Source: Bacteroidales bacterium (GTDB taxonomy: Bacteria > Bacteroidota > Bacteroidia > Bacteroidales > UBA7960). From it: 40,899 nucleotides of DNA. The stretch covers positions 1 to 40,899 of the forward strand of contig JAHYJP010000014.1 in assembly GCA_019429055.1 (NCBI GenBank), in the 5' to 3' direction. A program made the translations under genes and the position numbers. Numbering within the stretch: the first letter of the stretch is position 1; each line of letters begins with the position of its first letter. The notes beneath the pieces were generated by a model, which worked only from the letters and a program-made list of their open reading frames with translations, searched no databases and was not told where the DNA came from. Positions 9,122 through 16,265 of this stretch are shown one piece after another.

Positions 9122-9682
9122 ATGAATACTGAAGAACAGGATTTTACAGATCCACGGGTACTGCGCAAAAAAGCTGAGGAGCAACTGAAGAGGAAACAAG
9201 GAGGAGAGAACCGATTGAAGGAAACAGATGTGAAAAAATTGCTTCACGAACTTCAGGTTCATCAGATAGAACTTGAAATGCAGAATGAAGAGTTACGCCA
9301 GGCATATGTATCGGCAGAAGAAGCTCTTAAGAAATATACATTAATGTACGATTTTGCACCACTGGGCTATTTTACACTTGACTCCGACGGAAACATCTGT
9401 GACCTTAATTTTACCGGTGCCGAAATGCTTGGTGATAAACGCGTTAGCCTGGCAAGTGTCAAATTCAGACTTTTCGTTTCCGAGGAATCGCATGCTGAAT
9501 TTGATTACTTTTTCCACAAGGTCTTTACAACTGGTGCCAAAGAATCGTGTGAGTTAACAATAGGCTATGTCAATAATCCTTTACGTTTTGTTTATGCAGA
9601 AGGCATAGTAACCGGCGATGACAACAGATGCCTGCTGTCGGTAGTTGATATATCATCCTTCATAATATCGAAACATCCTTAA
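9122..9682 (+). CDS. Stand-alone PAS-domain protein
   Basis: After a charged helix (VKKLLHELQVHQIELEMQNEELRQAY), which in related sensors joins PAS domains to histidine kinases, residues about 75-180 form one PAS domain (MYDFAPLGYFTLDSDGNICDLNFTGAEMLG to LLSVVDIS). There is no kinase or output domain: the frame ends at 186 residues. It lies 2 bases downstream of the CheB-CheR hybrid and is almost certainly co-transcribed with it, so it may be a partner that pairs through the coiled coil. It could also be the front part of a sensor that lost its rear, since many genes later in this window are truncated. Confidence 0.85.
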   Translation: MNTEEQDFTDPRVLRKKAEEQLKRKQGGENRLKETDVKKLLHELQVHQIELEMQNEELRQAYVSAEEALKKYTLMYDFAPLGYFTLDSDGNICDLNFTGAEMLGDKRVSLASVKFRLFVSEESHAEFDYFFHKVFTTGAKESCELTIGYVNNPLRFVYAEGIVTGDDNRCLLSVVDISSFIISKHP

Positions 9683-9721
9683 ACTCCTGCCCCGGTAAAA
9701 GGATTCCAAACCCGCCGAGAC

Positions 9722-9758
9722 GTGTGAATTATGTAACTTTTAATTAAAGTTATGTAAC
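9722..9758 (+). promoter_or_regulatory. Second copy of the repeated TGTAAM element, with palindrome
   Basis: The stretch starts GTGTGAATTATGTAA and has TGTAAC at 9732 and 9753, 21 bases apart, the same spacing as at 3850/3871 upstream of the CsbD-like gene. Between the two sits the palindrome AACTTT-TAATT-AAAGTT (9735-9751). It lies 119 bases upstream of the YunG-like gene and is probably part of its promoter region. Confidence 0.5.
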
Positions 9759-9876
9759 ACATTTTATTACCGGAGGTCATACCTTTAATCTGTGATTTTA
9801 CCTTGATAATTTCATAAACGATAATATAAAAATCAATTAACCGGCGTGAATATTCTGATCGAAACTATAAAAGAAA

Positions 9877-10263
9877 ATGTTTAACAGACTGATCGTAAAT
9901 AAAGCACTGAAGCGCAGTATGGTGACGGATAAAAATCTAAGAAAGGCTCCTGGTGATCCTGCTGATGGCCGCGATATTGAAGTTTCTATGCTTATTCATG
10001 ACATATTCGGAGCAGAAATATTAAAAACCCACCGGAAAAGAGGCTGGCATTTCTATAACCGTATCGATGGAAAGCGGGTCGATTTAACAGGATCAGAAAC
10101 AATCAGATCATCAGGAATTAAAAAATTCGAGGATATCCCTTCAGCATCTGACGAGACAATTAAATATTTTGCACAGGAGGATTATTCAGCTTTCTACATG
10201 AGATTTGTACGGTTGTTCGAGGAGGCAGTAGGGCTGAAGAAATGCCAGTCTGTTGCATTGTAA
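9877..10263 (+). CDS. YunG-like small protein
   Basis: The 128-residue protein has a central stretch GDPADGRDIEVSMLIHDIFG, then AEILKTHRKRGWHFYNRIDG and KRVDLTGSE. This follows the order seen in YunG-family proteins (GxC, FGGEILKT, HFYNxIxGxRxDxT). The usual Cys of the GQC motif is absent here (GRD), so if the family uses that Cys this copy would be inactive. The function of YunG proteins is unknown. It is preceded by the TGTAAM element shared with the CsbD-like gene, which suggests stress regulation. Family membership is a motif-level inference. Confidence 0.6.
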   Translation: MFNRLIVNKALKRSMVTDKNLRKAPGDPADGRDIEVSMLIHDIFGAEILKTHRKRGWHFYNRIDGKRVDLTGSETIRSSGIKKFEDIPSASDETIKYFAQEDYSAFYMRFVRLFEEAVGLKKCQSVAL

Positions 10264-10284
10264 AGTATTAATTATATATTAAGG

Positions 10285-10330
10285 ATTTTAGGTTTTAGGT
10301 TTTAGGTTTTTAATCCAGGGTTAGGGTTAG
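10285..10330. repeat. Telomere-like short tandem repeats
   Basis: Three TTTTAGG units in a row (10285-10307) are followed by GGGTTAGGGTTAG (10318-10330) and another GGGTTAG. This is low-complexity intergenic DNA just after the YunG-like gene. I see no function; it may reflect slippage. Confidence 0.7.
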
Positions 10331-10349
10331 TTAGCAGGGTTAGTTCGGA

Positions 10350-10384
10350 GAAGAGGTCTTTCTGTCCCACGGAAAGACCTCTTC
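10350..10384. terminator. Strong stem-loop, possible terminator
   Basis: A 13-bp perfect stem, GAAGAGGTCTTTC / GAAAGACCTCTTC, closes a 9-base loop. It is placed where transcription from the YunG-like gene should end. The following bases (ATTTG) are only weakly T-rich, so termination is likely but not certain. Confidence 0.5.
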
Positions 10385-10475
10385 ATTTGTAGCATGGTTT
10401 TAAATCATTAATGTCCGAATGAATTCATTATAAGTGAGCTAAATGATTGAATTTAAAGACATTCATAAACAGGTC

Positions 10476-10615
10476 GCCCCGATGGGGCTCATTTTTCATT
10501 TTATGATTAATTTCTACAAACAGTGCGTCCCTGGCGGGACTTTAGCAGGCCAAACTCCGTAGGAGTTAACTGTTTGTAGAAATCAGGATCATCATAATTC
10601 CAGCTCCGTAGGAGC
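10476..10615. repeat. Cluster of short palindromic units (REP-like)
   Basis: Four small hairpins occur in 140 bases: GCCCC-GAT-GGGGC (10476), GTCCC-TGGC-GGGAC (10527), AACTCC-GTA-GGAGTT (10553) and GCTCC-GTA-GGAGC (10603). The middle two are enclosed by a 14-bp inverted repeat, TTTCTACAAACAGT (10511) and ACTGTTTGTAGAAA (10569). The design is that of interspersed palindromic repeats of Bacteroidota. No coding frame crosses the region. Confidence 0.75.
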
Positions 10616-10686
10616 GACCTGAAGTTAATCGGACAATTGTAATTTATATCATATTTCATTATTTTTATAATCCCCAATTTAAGGAA

Positions 10687-11457
10687 ATGAAGTTAAAAAG
10701 ACATGAGTTGAAGGCGTTTCTTGATGAAAAGGTTGAACAATACAACCGGCCTTCTTTCATTGAATGTGATCCAATTAGCATTCCTCATCAATTTACGGAG
10801 AAACAAGACATCGAAATAGCTGGATTTCTTGCAGCCACAATTGCCTGGGGTAACAGAAAGATGATTCTCAGAAGTGCAAACCGGATTATGGAATTGCTTG
10901 ATCATTCACCTTACGGATTCATAATGAATTCAAGTGATTATGAATTCCAGGGGGTCGGAAGTTTTGTACACAGAACATTTAATTCCACAGATCTGTTTTA
11001 TTTCCTAAAAGCACTCCGACACATTTACAAGAATAAAGGCGGCCTTGAATCTATCTTCAGAACTTACCAAACAACGGATTCTCTTCAACCTGCCATACAT
11101 GAATTACATAAGATATTTTTTGAACTTCCGCATGAAAAAAGAACGGAAAGACATGTGTCTGACCCTTATAAAGGATCATCGGCAAAGAAATTAAATATGT
11201 ATTTGAGGTGGATGATCCGGAAAGATGACAATGGAGTCGATTTTGGTATCTGGGATTCAATATCTCCATCAATTTTGTCATGTCCACTCGATGTTCATTC
11301 CGGAAATGTAGCCAGGAAACTTGGTATTTTAAAGTGCAAACAAAACGATGCAAAGGCGGTTGCCGAATTAGATGGAGTATTAAGAAGTTTTGATGCAGAA
11401 GATCCTGTTAAGTATGATTTTGCATTATTTGGATTGGGTGCTATTGAGAAATTTTAA
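10687..11457 (+). CDS. TIGR02757 family protein (DUF2400)
   Basis: The 256-residue protein matches the TIGR02757 family in length and motifs: KAFLDEKVEQYNRPSFIECDPISIPH, then FTEKQDIEIAGFLAATIAWGNRKMI, then MYLRWMIRKDDNGVDFGIW and PLDVHSGNVARKLG. The family is conserved across Bacteroidota and has a helix-hairpin-helix-type look, but its biochemical function is not established. It is a single intact gene, starting 3 bases after a run of GGAA. The 280 bases after it hold no gene I can support. Confidence 0.88.
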   Translation: MKLKRHELKAFLDEKVEQYNRPSFIECDPISIPHQFTEKQDIEIAGFLAATIAWGNRKMILRSANRIMELLDHSPYGFIMNSSDYEFQGVGSFVHRTFNSTDLFYFLKALRHIYKNKGGLESIFRTYQTTDSLQPAIHELHKIFFELPHEKRTERHVSDPYKGSSAKKLNMYLRWMIRKDDNGVDFGIWDSISPSILSCPLDVHSGNVARKLGILKCKQNDAKAVAELDGVLRSFDAEDPVKYDFALFGLGAIEKF

Positions 11458-11737
11458 TATAAGAAACCTAACGTTCTTTATACTTTTCACTCCGACTAAT
11501 TAAATTAAAAGACCCTTGTAAATCAATTTAATGCAAGCCATCCAAGATTGTTAACACTTTTGATATATACATCTTCGATTTCTTTGACAATTTCCTCAAA
11601 GATATTCTTCATTGATTTTCTTCAATTTTAATTACTTTATACATTGGTTTTGTTTGTCCAGTCTAATCAGACCATCTCAGGGGAGTTTCATTCATAATGG
11701 ATAAAATATATTTAAAAAATGGTTACATTTCAGAGTT

Positions 11738-12295
11738 ATGCAAAAAAAAGAAAATCAACTTTCGATATGGGTGGAAGAATATACTCATGATTTGTTTTCA
11801 TGGGCACTTCATAAGGTTTCTGATATCGAAACGGCAAAGGACCTTGTTCAGGATACATTTCTTGCTGCTGCCGAGAAAATAGATGGATTCCGAGGTGAAA
11901 GCTCCCCGAAAACATGGTTGTTTTCAATCCTGAACTTTAAAATAATTGATCATTACAGGAAGAAGGTAAAGCAACCTGTCAGTCTGGACGATGATTCGTT
12001 TTTGTCTTTCTTCAGTGCAGAGGGAGACTGGAAAATAGAAAAAAGGCCAAAAGATTGGCATGAAGAAGAATCTCATCTGCTTGATAATCCGGAATTCACT
12101 GAAATTCTTAGGAAGTGCCTTAAAGAACTTCCTGAGAAATGGAATGCTTCCGTCAGGCTTAAATATCTTCTAAATAAAACAGGGGAAGAGATCTGTCAGG
12201 AATTAGATATGACTCCGACTAATTTATGGCAAATAATTCACCGCGCAAAAGTTAAGCTCAGGGATTGTGTCGAGAATAACTGGTTTGAAAAATAA
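11738..12295 (+). CDS. ECF-type RNA polymerase sigma factor
   Basis: Region 2 is seen as FSWALHKVSDIETAKDLVQDTFLAAAEKIDGFRGESSPKTWLFSI, with the typical AxDLVQDTFL and WLFSI motifs. Region 4 is seen as LKELPEKWNASVRLKYLLNKTGEEICQELDMTPTNLWQIIHRAKVKLRDCVENNW, a helix-turn-helix. The linker is long and charged. The gene is followed after 5 bases by a small protein with a zinc anti-sigma motif, the usual partner. Which promoters it uses cannot be told; the AhpD-like and peroxiredoxin genes that follow make an oxidative-stress role possible. Confidence 0.93.
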   Translation: MQKKENQLSIWVEEYTHDLFSWALHKVSDIETAKDLVQDTFLAAAEKIDGFRGESSPKTWLFSILNFKIIDHYRKKVKQPVSLDDDSFLSFFSAEGDWKIEKRPKDWHEEESHLLDNPEFTEILRKCLKELPEKWNASVRLKYLLNKTGEEICQELDMTPTNLWQIIHRAKVKLRDCVENNWFEK

Positions 12296-12300
12296 GAGAA

Positions 12301-12564
12301 ATGAAAAAGGTGATGAATATTTTGTTCCTTTCCTGTCTAAAAGCAACTGAGCTGATTGAGAAGAAACTTCTTTTCAAGCTGGTACTTTCGGAAAAAATCC
12401 GCCTGAAAATGCACAAAGCCATGTGTGATGCCTGCACAAACTATGAAAAGCAGAGTATTACCCTTGATAAGGTATTATCAGGTTCAGAAAGTAAGGAAGA
12501 AATAGTCATTGATCTTATTAATTTCAAGAAGAATATCATAGCGAAAATTGAAAAATCTAAATAA
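12301..12564 (+). CDS. Small zinc-binding anti-sigma factor
   Basis: The 87-residue protein begins with SCLKATELIEKKLLFKL, the usual start of Bacteroidota zf-HC2-like anti-sigma factors, and carries HKAMCDAC, an HxxxCxxC zinc motif with His38, Cys42 and Cys45. There is no membrane segment, so it should be cytoplasmic and may sense redox or metal state directly through the zinc site. It lies 5 bases after the ECF sigma gene, the classical co-transcribed pair. Confidence 0.82.
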   Translation: MKKVMNILFLSCLKATELIEKKLLFKLVLSEKIRLKMHKAMCDACTNYEKQSITLDKVLSGSESKEEIVIDLINFKKNIIAKIEKSK

Positions 12565-12684
12565 AACAATTCAGACTATCGTGAGAGCTCTAAATCATAC
12601 TCAAAAAAAGTAACAGACTGTTTCAAATCCCGGAATCTTAATGAGAATTCTGCGGGAACCGAATAAATACACATAATAAACTCC

Positions 12685-13245
12685 ATGAACAGGATTAGAG
12701 TTATTGAACCAGACGACGCTACCGGAAGGTTAAGAGAGATATACGAAGACACAATCAAAAAAAGAGGCAAGCTTGCCGATGTCCATAAAATCCAAAGTCT
12801 GCGACCTGAGAGTATCGTAAAGCACATGGACCTTTATATTGAGATCATGTTCACAAAATCGGAACTAACCCGTGCGGAACGCGAAATGATGGCAGTGCTT
12901 GTCTCTGTAAAAAATGAATGCGAATATTGTATCCTGCATCACGGTGAGGCACTGAACCATTACTGGAAAGACCGGGAAAGATTAGCATTGCTTGTGTCTG
13001 ATTACAGAAAAGCCGGACTGAATGAACGTGAACTAAGCCTTTGTAATTATGCGGAGATGCTCACCGGGTGCCCCGGGAAGTTTAAAGATGATTCATTAAT
13101 CAATAATTTGAAAGTCATTGGATTAAGTGATAATGGCATCCTGGATTCCACTCTCGTTATCGCATACTTCAACTTTGTAAACAGGATTGTACTTGCATTG
13201 GGGGTGGAATCAAATGAAGTGGAAAGGCAGGGCTATAAATTCTGA
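12685..13245 (+). CDS. AhpD/carboxymuconolactone decarboxylase-like peroxidase-related protein
   Basis: The 186-residue protein carries the AhpD-type redox motif NECEYCILHHGEAL (CxxC followed by His) near residues 76-88, within the helical segment LTRAEREMMAVLVSVKN. The second half (SLCNYAEMLTG, DSTLVIAYFNFVNRIVLALGVE) matches peroxidase-related enzymes of the TIGR01926 type. It probably reduces organic peroxides or serves as a thiol relay in the cytoplasm. It is followed after 5 bases by the peroxiredoxin-like frame and lies 120 bases after the sigma/anti-sigma pair. Confidence 0.85.
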   Translation: MNRIRVIEPDDATGRLREIYEDTIKKRGKLADVHKIQSLRPESIVKHMDLYIEIMFTKSELTRAEREMMAVLVSVKNECEYCILHHGEALNHYWKDRERLALLVSDYRKAGLNERELSLCNYAEMLTGCPGKFKDDSLINNLKVIGLSDNGILDSTLVIAYFNFVNRIVLALGVESNEVERQGYKF

Positions 13246-13250
13246 TTACA

Positions 13251-13985
13251 GTGATCTGCTGTTCAGTAACATATAGTATTAATAATGAAAATATAAGTCA
13301 TGGAGAAACCCAAAAACCTTACGATGGTAATTTTTGGAGCCTCGGGCGACCTTACCTTCCGAAGACTGTAGTAATAACCTTAATAATATTTTTTACGATG
13401 GCACAAATAAATGCTCAAAAAACAAGAAGTGCAAAAGAAGCAAAGGGATTGGAAGCAGGGAACGTGGCTCCTGACTTTCGCGCTGCAGATGCATCAGGGA
13501 ATGAGTTTCATCTTGCATCGGCACTGAAAAGTGGACCTGTGGTACTGATTTTTTATCGAGGTCACTGGTGCCCGGTCTGCAATAAACACCTGGGTGTGAT
13601 CCAGGACAGCCTGCAGCTTATCACAGCCAAAGGCGCCACAGTGATTGCTGTCTCTCCCCAGAAGCCTGAATATCTCAATAAGATGGCTGACAAAACGGGA
13701 GCAAGCTTCAGCTTACTCTATGATGAGGGCTATGCTATTGCAGATGCATACGATGTGACTTTTATACCGGAGAAAAAAGAGCTGACCATCTATAACATCG
13801 TCCTTAGTGCCCAGCTCAAAAAATCACAGTCTGACGAGTCTCAACGCCTGCCCATTCCGGCCACCTACATCATTGACCGGGACGGTTTGATAGCGTGGAG
13901 GCAATTTGACCCTGATTATAAGAACAGGTCACATGTTAAAAATATCCTGGAAGCCCTTGAATTAATTGGTGAAAATGAGAAGTAA
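13251..13985 (+). CDS. Peroxiredoxin-like (AhpC/TSA) exported protein, 5' end disrupted
   Basis: The thioredoxin-fold part is complete: GNVAPDFRAADASGNEF, LIFYRGHWCPVCNKHLG (CxxC), then PATYIIDRDGLIAWRQFD. A hydrophobic stretch TVVITLIIFFTMAQINAQ looks like a signal peptide, but no ATG precedes it in frame; only GTG at 13251 does, and ATG 13398 would cut the signal. The bases just before the signal (13300-13371) are the start of a zwf paralogue in another frame, so the native start seems to have been lost at a deletion junction near 13370. I give the longest frame; real translation, if any, may start elsewhere. Confidence 0.7.
   Translation: MICCSVTYSINNENISHGETQKPYDGNFWSLGRPYLPKTVVITLIIFFTMAQINAQKTRSAKEAKGLEAGNVAPDFRAADASGNEFHLASALKSGPVVLIFYRGHWCPVCNKHLGVIQDSLQLITAKGATVIAVSPQKPEYLNKMADKTGASFSLLYDEGYAIADAYDVTFIPEKKELTIYNIVLSAQLKKSQSDESQRLPIPATYIIDRDGLIAWRQFDPDYKNRSHVKNILEALELIGENEK
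13300..13371 (+). pseudogene. 5' fragment of a second glucose-6-phosphate dehydrogenase gene
   Basis: From ATG 13300 the frame reads MEKPKNLTMVIFGASGDL and TFRRL, then stops at TAG 13369. The NAD(P)-binding start IFGASGDL of glucose-6-phosphate dehydrogenase is unmistakable; the intact zwf at 25899 has FVIFGASGDLARRKL at the same place. The DNA differs enough that this is a divergent paralogue and not a recent copy. Everything downstream of residue 23 is gone, and the sequence passes directly into the peroxiredoxin signal peptide in another frame. Confidence 0.75.
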
Positions 13986-14025
13986 ATTTGACAGTAAATA
14001 ATATAAATTGTTATCTTGTAGGATA

Positions 14026-14178
14026 ATCAAATGGTATGAACCCCAGAGCAAGCTCTGGACTCAAAGAACGGTGCAAGCACCGAGGAACCGAACCCCGCAT
14101 AAGCGGGGTGAGCTCGGCGAAGCCAATTATACCTATTTTTCGCGTCCGCCGAAGCTTTACGCGAAGGCGGATTAAATG
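14026..14178. repeat. Hairpin-rich interspersed repeat, copy A
   Basis: This 153-base unit recurs at 25740-25853 with one mismatch (T/C at 14035) and a 39-base segment (14087-14125) absent from the other copy. It is a chain of short hairpins with AA-type loops: CCAGAGC-AA-GCTCTGG, CGGTGC-AA-GCACCG, CCCCGC-ATAA-GCGGGG and CCGCC...GGCGG. Copy A carries the third hairpin, copy B does not. It ends where a short orphan frame (EIYRHKDAKVGLAAYNW, 14178-14258) begins, which reads like the C-terminus of a lost gene. Confidence 0.85.
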
Positions 14179-14299
14179 AAATATACCGACATAAGGACGC
14201 TAAAGTTGGACTTGCGGCTTATAATTGGGTATTATACAGGGAAGATTTCAGAAAATAAATTTAAATACGAGATCACGGAACTCTCAAAAAGATATTTAT

Positions 14300-15670
14300 A
14301 TGAAGAATTATGACGCCATAATAATAGGATCAGGACAGGCGGGCACGCCTCTGGCTTTTAAATATGCCTCGCAAAAAATGAATGTTGCATTTATTGAGAA
14401 AGAGCATTTTGGAGGCACCTGTCTGAACGTTGGTTGCACTCCCACTAAAGCTTATGTGGCAAGCGCCAGGAGAATGTTTGATGCCCAAAACGGAGAGGCG
14501 CTGGGTATTCAAATCCCGGAAGGTGCCACTGCAAATCTGAAAAAGATCAGGCAGAGAAAAGATGCTTTGATTAAAAAGTCGGTTGATGGCTTAAGCTATG
14601 CCCTGGGAAAAAATAAGTATATCGACATTTATAAGGGAGAAGCAAGCTTTAAGGGACGAAAGACAGTCATCGTCAACGAAAAGGAGATTACAGCAGATAA
14701 AATCTTTATCAACGTTGGCGCCAGGGCAAGAGTTCCTGAAGGTTTTGAAAATGTAAATTTCATGACAAACAAAGAAATACTTCAACTGGATGAAATTCCG
14801 GAGCACCTGGTCATTGTCGGCGGCAGTTATATCGGACTGGAATTCGGACAGATTTTCAGGCGGTTTGGAAGTGAGGTTACCATCATTGAAAAGGGAGATC
14901 GCCTTATCGGCAGAGAAGACCCTGAAGTGTCCTTCGCCATTCAGCAGATCCTTGAAAAAGAGGGCATTAATTTCAGGTTAAATGCCAGGTGTTTAAGTGG
15001 CACGCAGCACAGCCCCGGAAATATTACCGTCAGGGTTGATTGTTCAGAGGGAGATAAGGAAATATCCGGAACGCACCTCCTGCTTGCTGTCGGCAGGGTC
15101 CCGAATACAGATACACTGAAGTCAGAGGCTGCCGGCATTAATCTGAATGACAGGGGTTACGTTGTTGTGAATGACTGCCTGGAGACCAATGTTCAAGGTA
15201 TCTATGCACTCGGCGACTGTAATGGAAGAGGAGCGTTCACCCATACCTCCTATAATGATTATGAAATAGTGGCTGAGAACCTGTTTGAAGGAAAAGACCG
15301 GAAGGTCACCGACAGGATCATGACCTATGCATTATTTATTGATCCTCCCCTGGGCCGGGCAGGAATGACCACTGAACAGGCAATAAAAAGTGGCACGAAT
15401 ATAAAAACCGGCTACAGGAAGATGGAGGATGTGGCCAGGGCACGAGAAAAGGGAGAAACTGAAGGGTTCATGCAGGTAGTGATCGACGGCGATACTGAGA
15501 GGATTCTCGGTGCAGCCGTCCTCGGTGTGGGAGGCGATGAGATAATAAGTGGTATATTGAATGTAATGTATGCCGACATGCCCTATACTGTGATCCGTGA
15601 TTCAGTCCAGGTACATCCTACAGTATCCGAGCTGATACCCACGATGCTGGAATCATTGCAGGCAAAATAA
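14300..15670 (+). CDS. FAD-dependent pyridine nucleotide-disulfide oxidoreductase (mercuric reductase/Lpd-like)
   Basis: The start at 14300 gives MKNYDAIIIGSGQAGTPLA, a dinucleotide-binding start; the frame upstream is not conserved-looking. The redox disulfide is GGTCLNVGCTPTK, the NAD(P) site is IVGGSYIGLEFGQIFRRFG, the FAD site is GIYALGDCNGRGAFTHTS, and the dimer-interface end is VHPTVSELIPTMLESL. At 457 residues it is complete. It lacks the N-terminal metal-binding domain and C-terminal Cys pair of true MerA, so the substrate is unknown; it is the group often annotated as FAD-containing oxidoreductase. The TauE/SafE remnant follows after 28 bases. Confidence 0.9.
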   Translation: MKNYDAIIIGSGQAGTPLAFKYASQKMNVAFIEKEHFGGTCLNVGCTPTKAYVASARRMFDAQNGEALGIQIPEGATANLKKIRQRKDALIKKSVDGLSYALGKNKYIDIYKGEASFKGRKTVIVNEKEITADKIFINVGARARVPEGFENVNFMTNKEILQLDEIPEHLVIVGGSYIGLEFGQIFRRFGSEVTIIEKGDRLIGREDPEVSFAIQQILEKEGINFRLNARCLSGTQHSPGNITVRVDCSEGDKEISGTHLLLAVGRVPNTDTLKSEAAGINLNDRGYVVVNDCLETNVQGIYALGDCNGRGAFTHTSYNDYEIVAENLFEGKDRKVTDRIMTYALFIDPPLGRAGMTTEQAIKSGTNIKTGYRKMEDVARAREKGETEGFMQVVIDGDTERILGAAVLGVGGDEIISGILNVMYADMPYTVIRDSVQVHPTVSELIPTMLESLQAK

Positions 15671-15698
15671 AACTGACGGCAAGGAGATTACTTATGAA

Positions 15699-15815
15699 AT
15701 GTGGTATTTATTTCCCCTGTCCATTCTCATTGCCACCCTGGCAATGTCTTCCGGGATTGGAGGAGCTGTATTTCTTTCCCCACTTTTTATGCCGGAGAAA
15801 TCAGTGAAATACTGA
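15699..15815 (+). pseudogene. 5' fragment of a TauE/SafE-type membrane transporter gene
   Basis: The frame from ATG 15699 reads MWYLFPLSILIATLAMSSGI then GGAVFLSPLFM, the first transmembrane segment of sulfite exporter TauE/SafE proteins with the GIGGxxFxSPLF signature. It then changes to PEKSVKY and stops, so the remaining several transmembrane segments are missing. It lies 28 bases after the disulfide oxidoreductase gene. A 67-base stretch with no recognisable content separates it from the next fragment. Confidence 0.7.
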
Positions 15816-15882
15816 GATATATTGAATAAAAGTGTCAGTTTTTCATACTTCTATGACTATACTGTATAAATAAATCCAGAGT

Positions 15883-15981
15883 ATGCAACATTACGACCTG
15901 ATTATTATCGGCACCGGAGCGGGTGGAGGCACAATTGCCCGCAAGCTTGCCCCCACGGGGAAAGAAATTCTGCAGTTATAA
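15883..15981 (+). pseudogene. 5' fragment of a GMC-family oxidoreductase gene
   Basis: From ATG 15883 the frame reads MQHYDLIIIGTGAGGGTIAR then KLAPTGKEIL and stops at TAA 15979. GTGAGGGTxAxKLAPTGKxIL is the FAD-binding start of GMC oxidoreductases. A full gene would continue for about 500 residues; here it runs straight into aquaporin sequence in another frame. Confidence 0.72.
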
Positions 15982-16265
15982 GAAGACTTTTAACAGGACT
16001 TGCTATGGGTGCAACGGCTGTGTTGCTTATCTATTCAAAATGGGGGAAACGCTCAGTGGCTCATATGAACCCTGCCGTAACAATGCTAAAACAGCAGCAT
16101 ATACAGGCTTGATGGTTGGAGTAATGCTTTTACTTTACATCACCGTAACTGCCCCGATAACTGGCATGAGCATTAATCCTGCCAGATCAGTTGCCTCATC
16201 TCTCAACTCAGGTGAATGGTCCGGCTGGTGGTTATATTTTCTCGGACCTGTTTTTGCACATCCCT
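15978..16265 (+). pseudogene. Aquaporin (MIP family) remnant with internal deletion
   Basis: Two aquaporin pieces lie in different frames. The first, about 15978-16085, reads RRLLTGLAMGATAVLLIYSK then WGKRSVAHMNPAVTM with the first NPA box. The second, about 16092-16262, reads YTGLMVGVMLLLYITVTAP then ITGMSINPARSVASSL and WWLYFLGPVFA with the second NPA box. In intact proteins the two boxes are about 120 residues apart; here only about 35 codons separate them. The start is cut by the GMC fragment and the end by the opposing MarR gene. A frame from 15923 covers the second piece but is not a real protein. Confidence 0.78.

Noticed and set aside
10285-10330. True telomere or linear replicon end
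   Set aside because: Only a few irregular units inside a gene-dense chromosomal region; no terminal structure.
11523-11612. Minus-strand 29-codon frame (MKNIFEEIVKEIEDV...) in the gap before the sigma factor
   Set aside because: Too short, no start signal and no family I recognise; may be a gene remnant but cannot be supported.
14026-14178. CRISPR array
   Set aside because: The hairpin units differ in sequence and there are no regular spacers or cas genes.
14300-15670. Mercuric reductase MerA
   Set aside because: It lacks the N-terminal metal-binding domain, the C-terminal cysteine pair and any other mer gene; kept as a general disulfide oxidoreductase.
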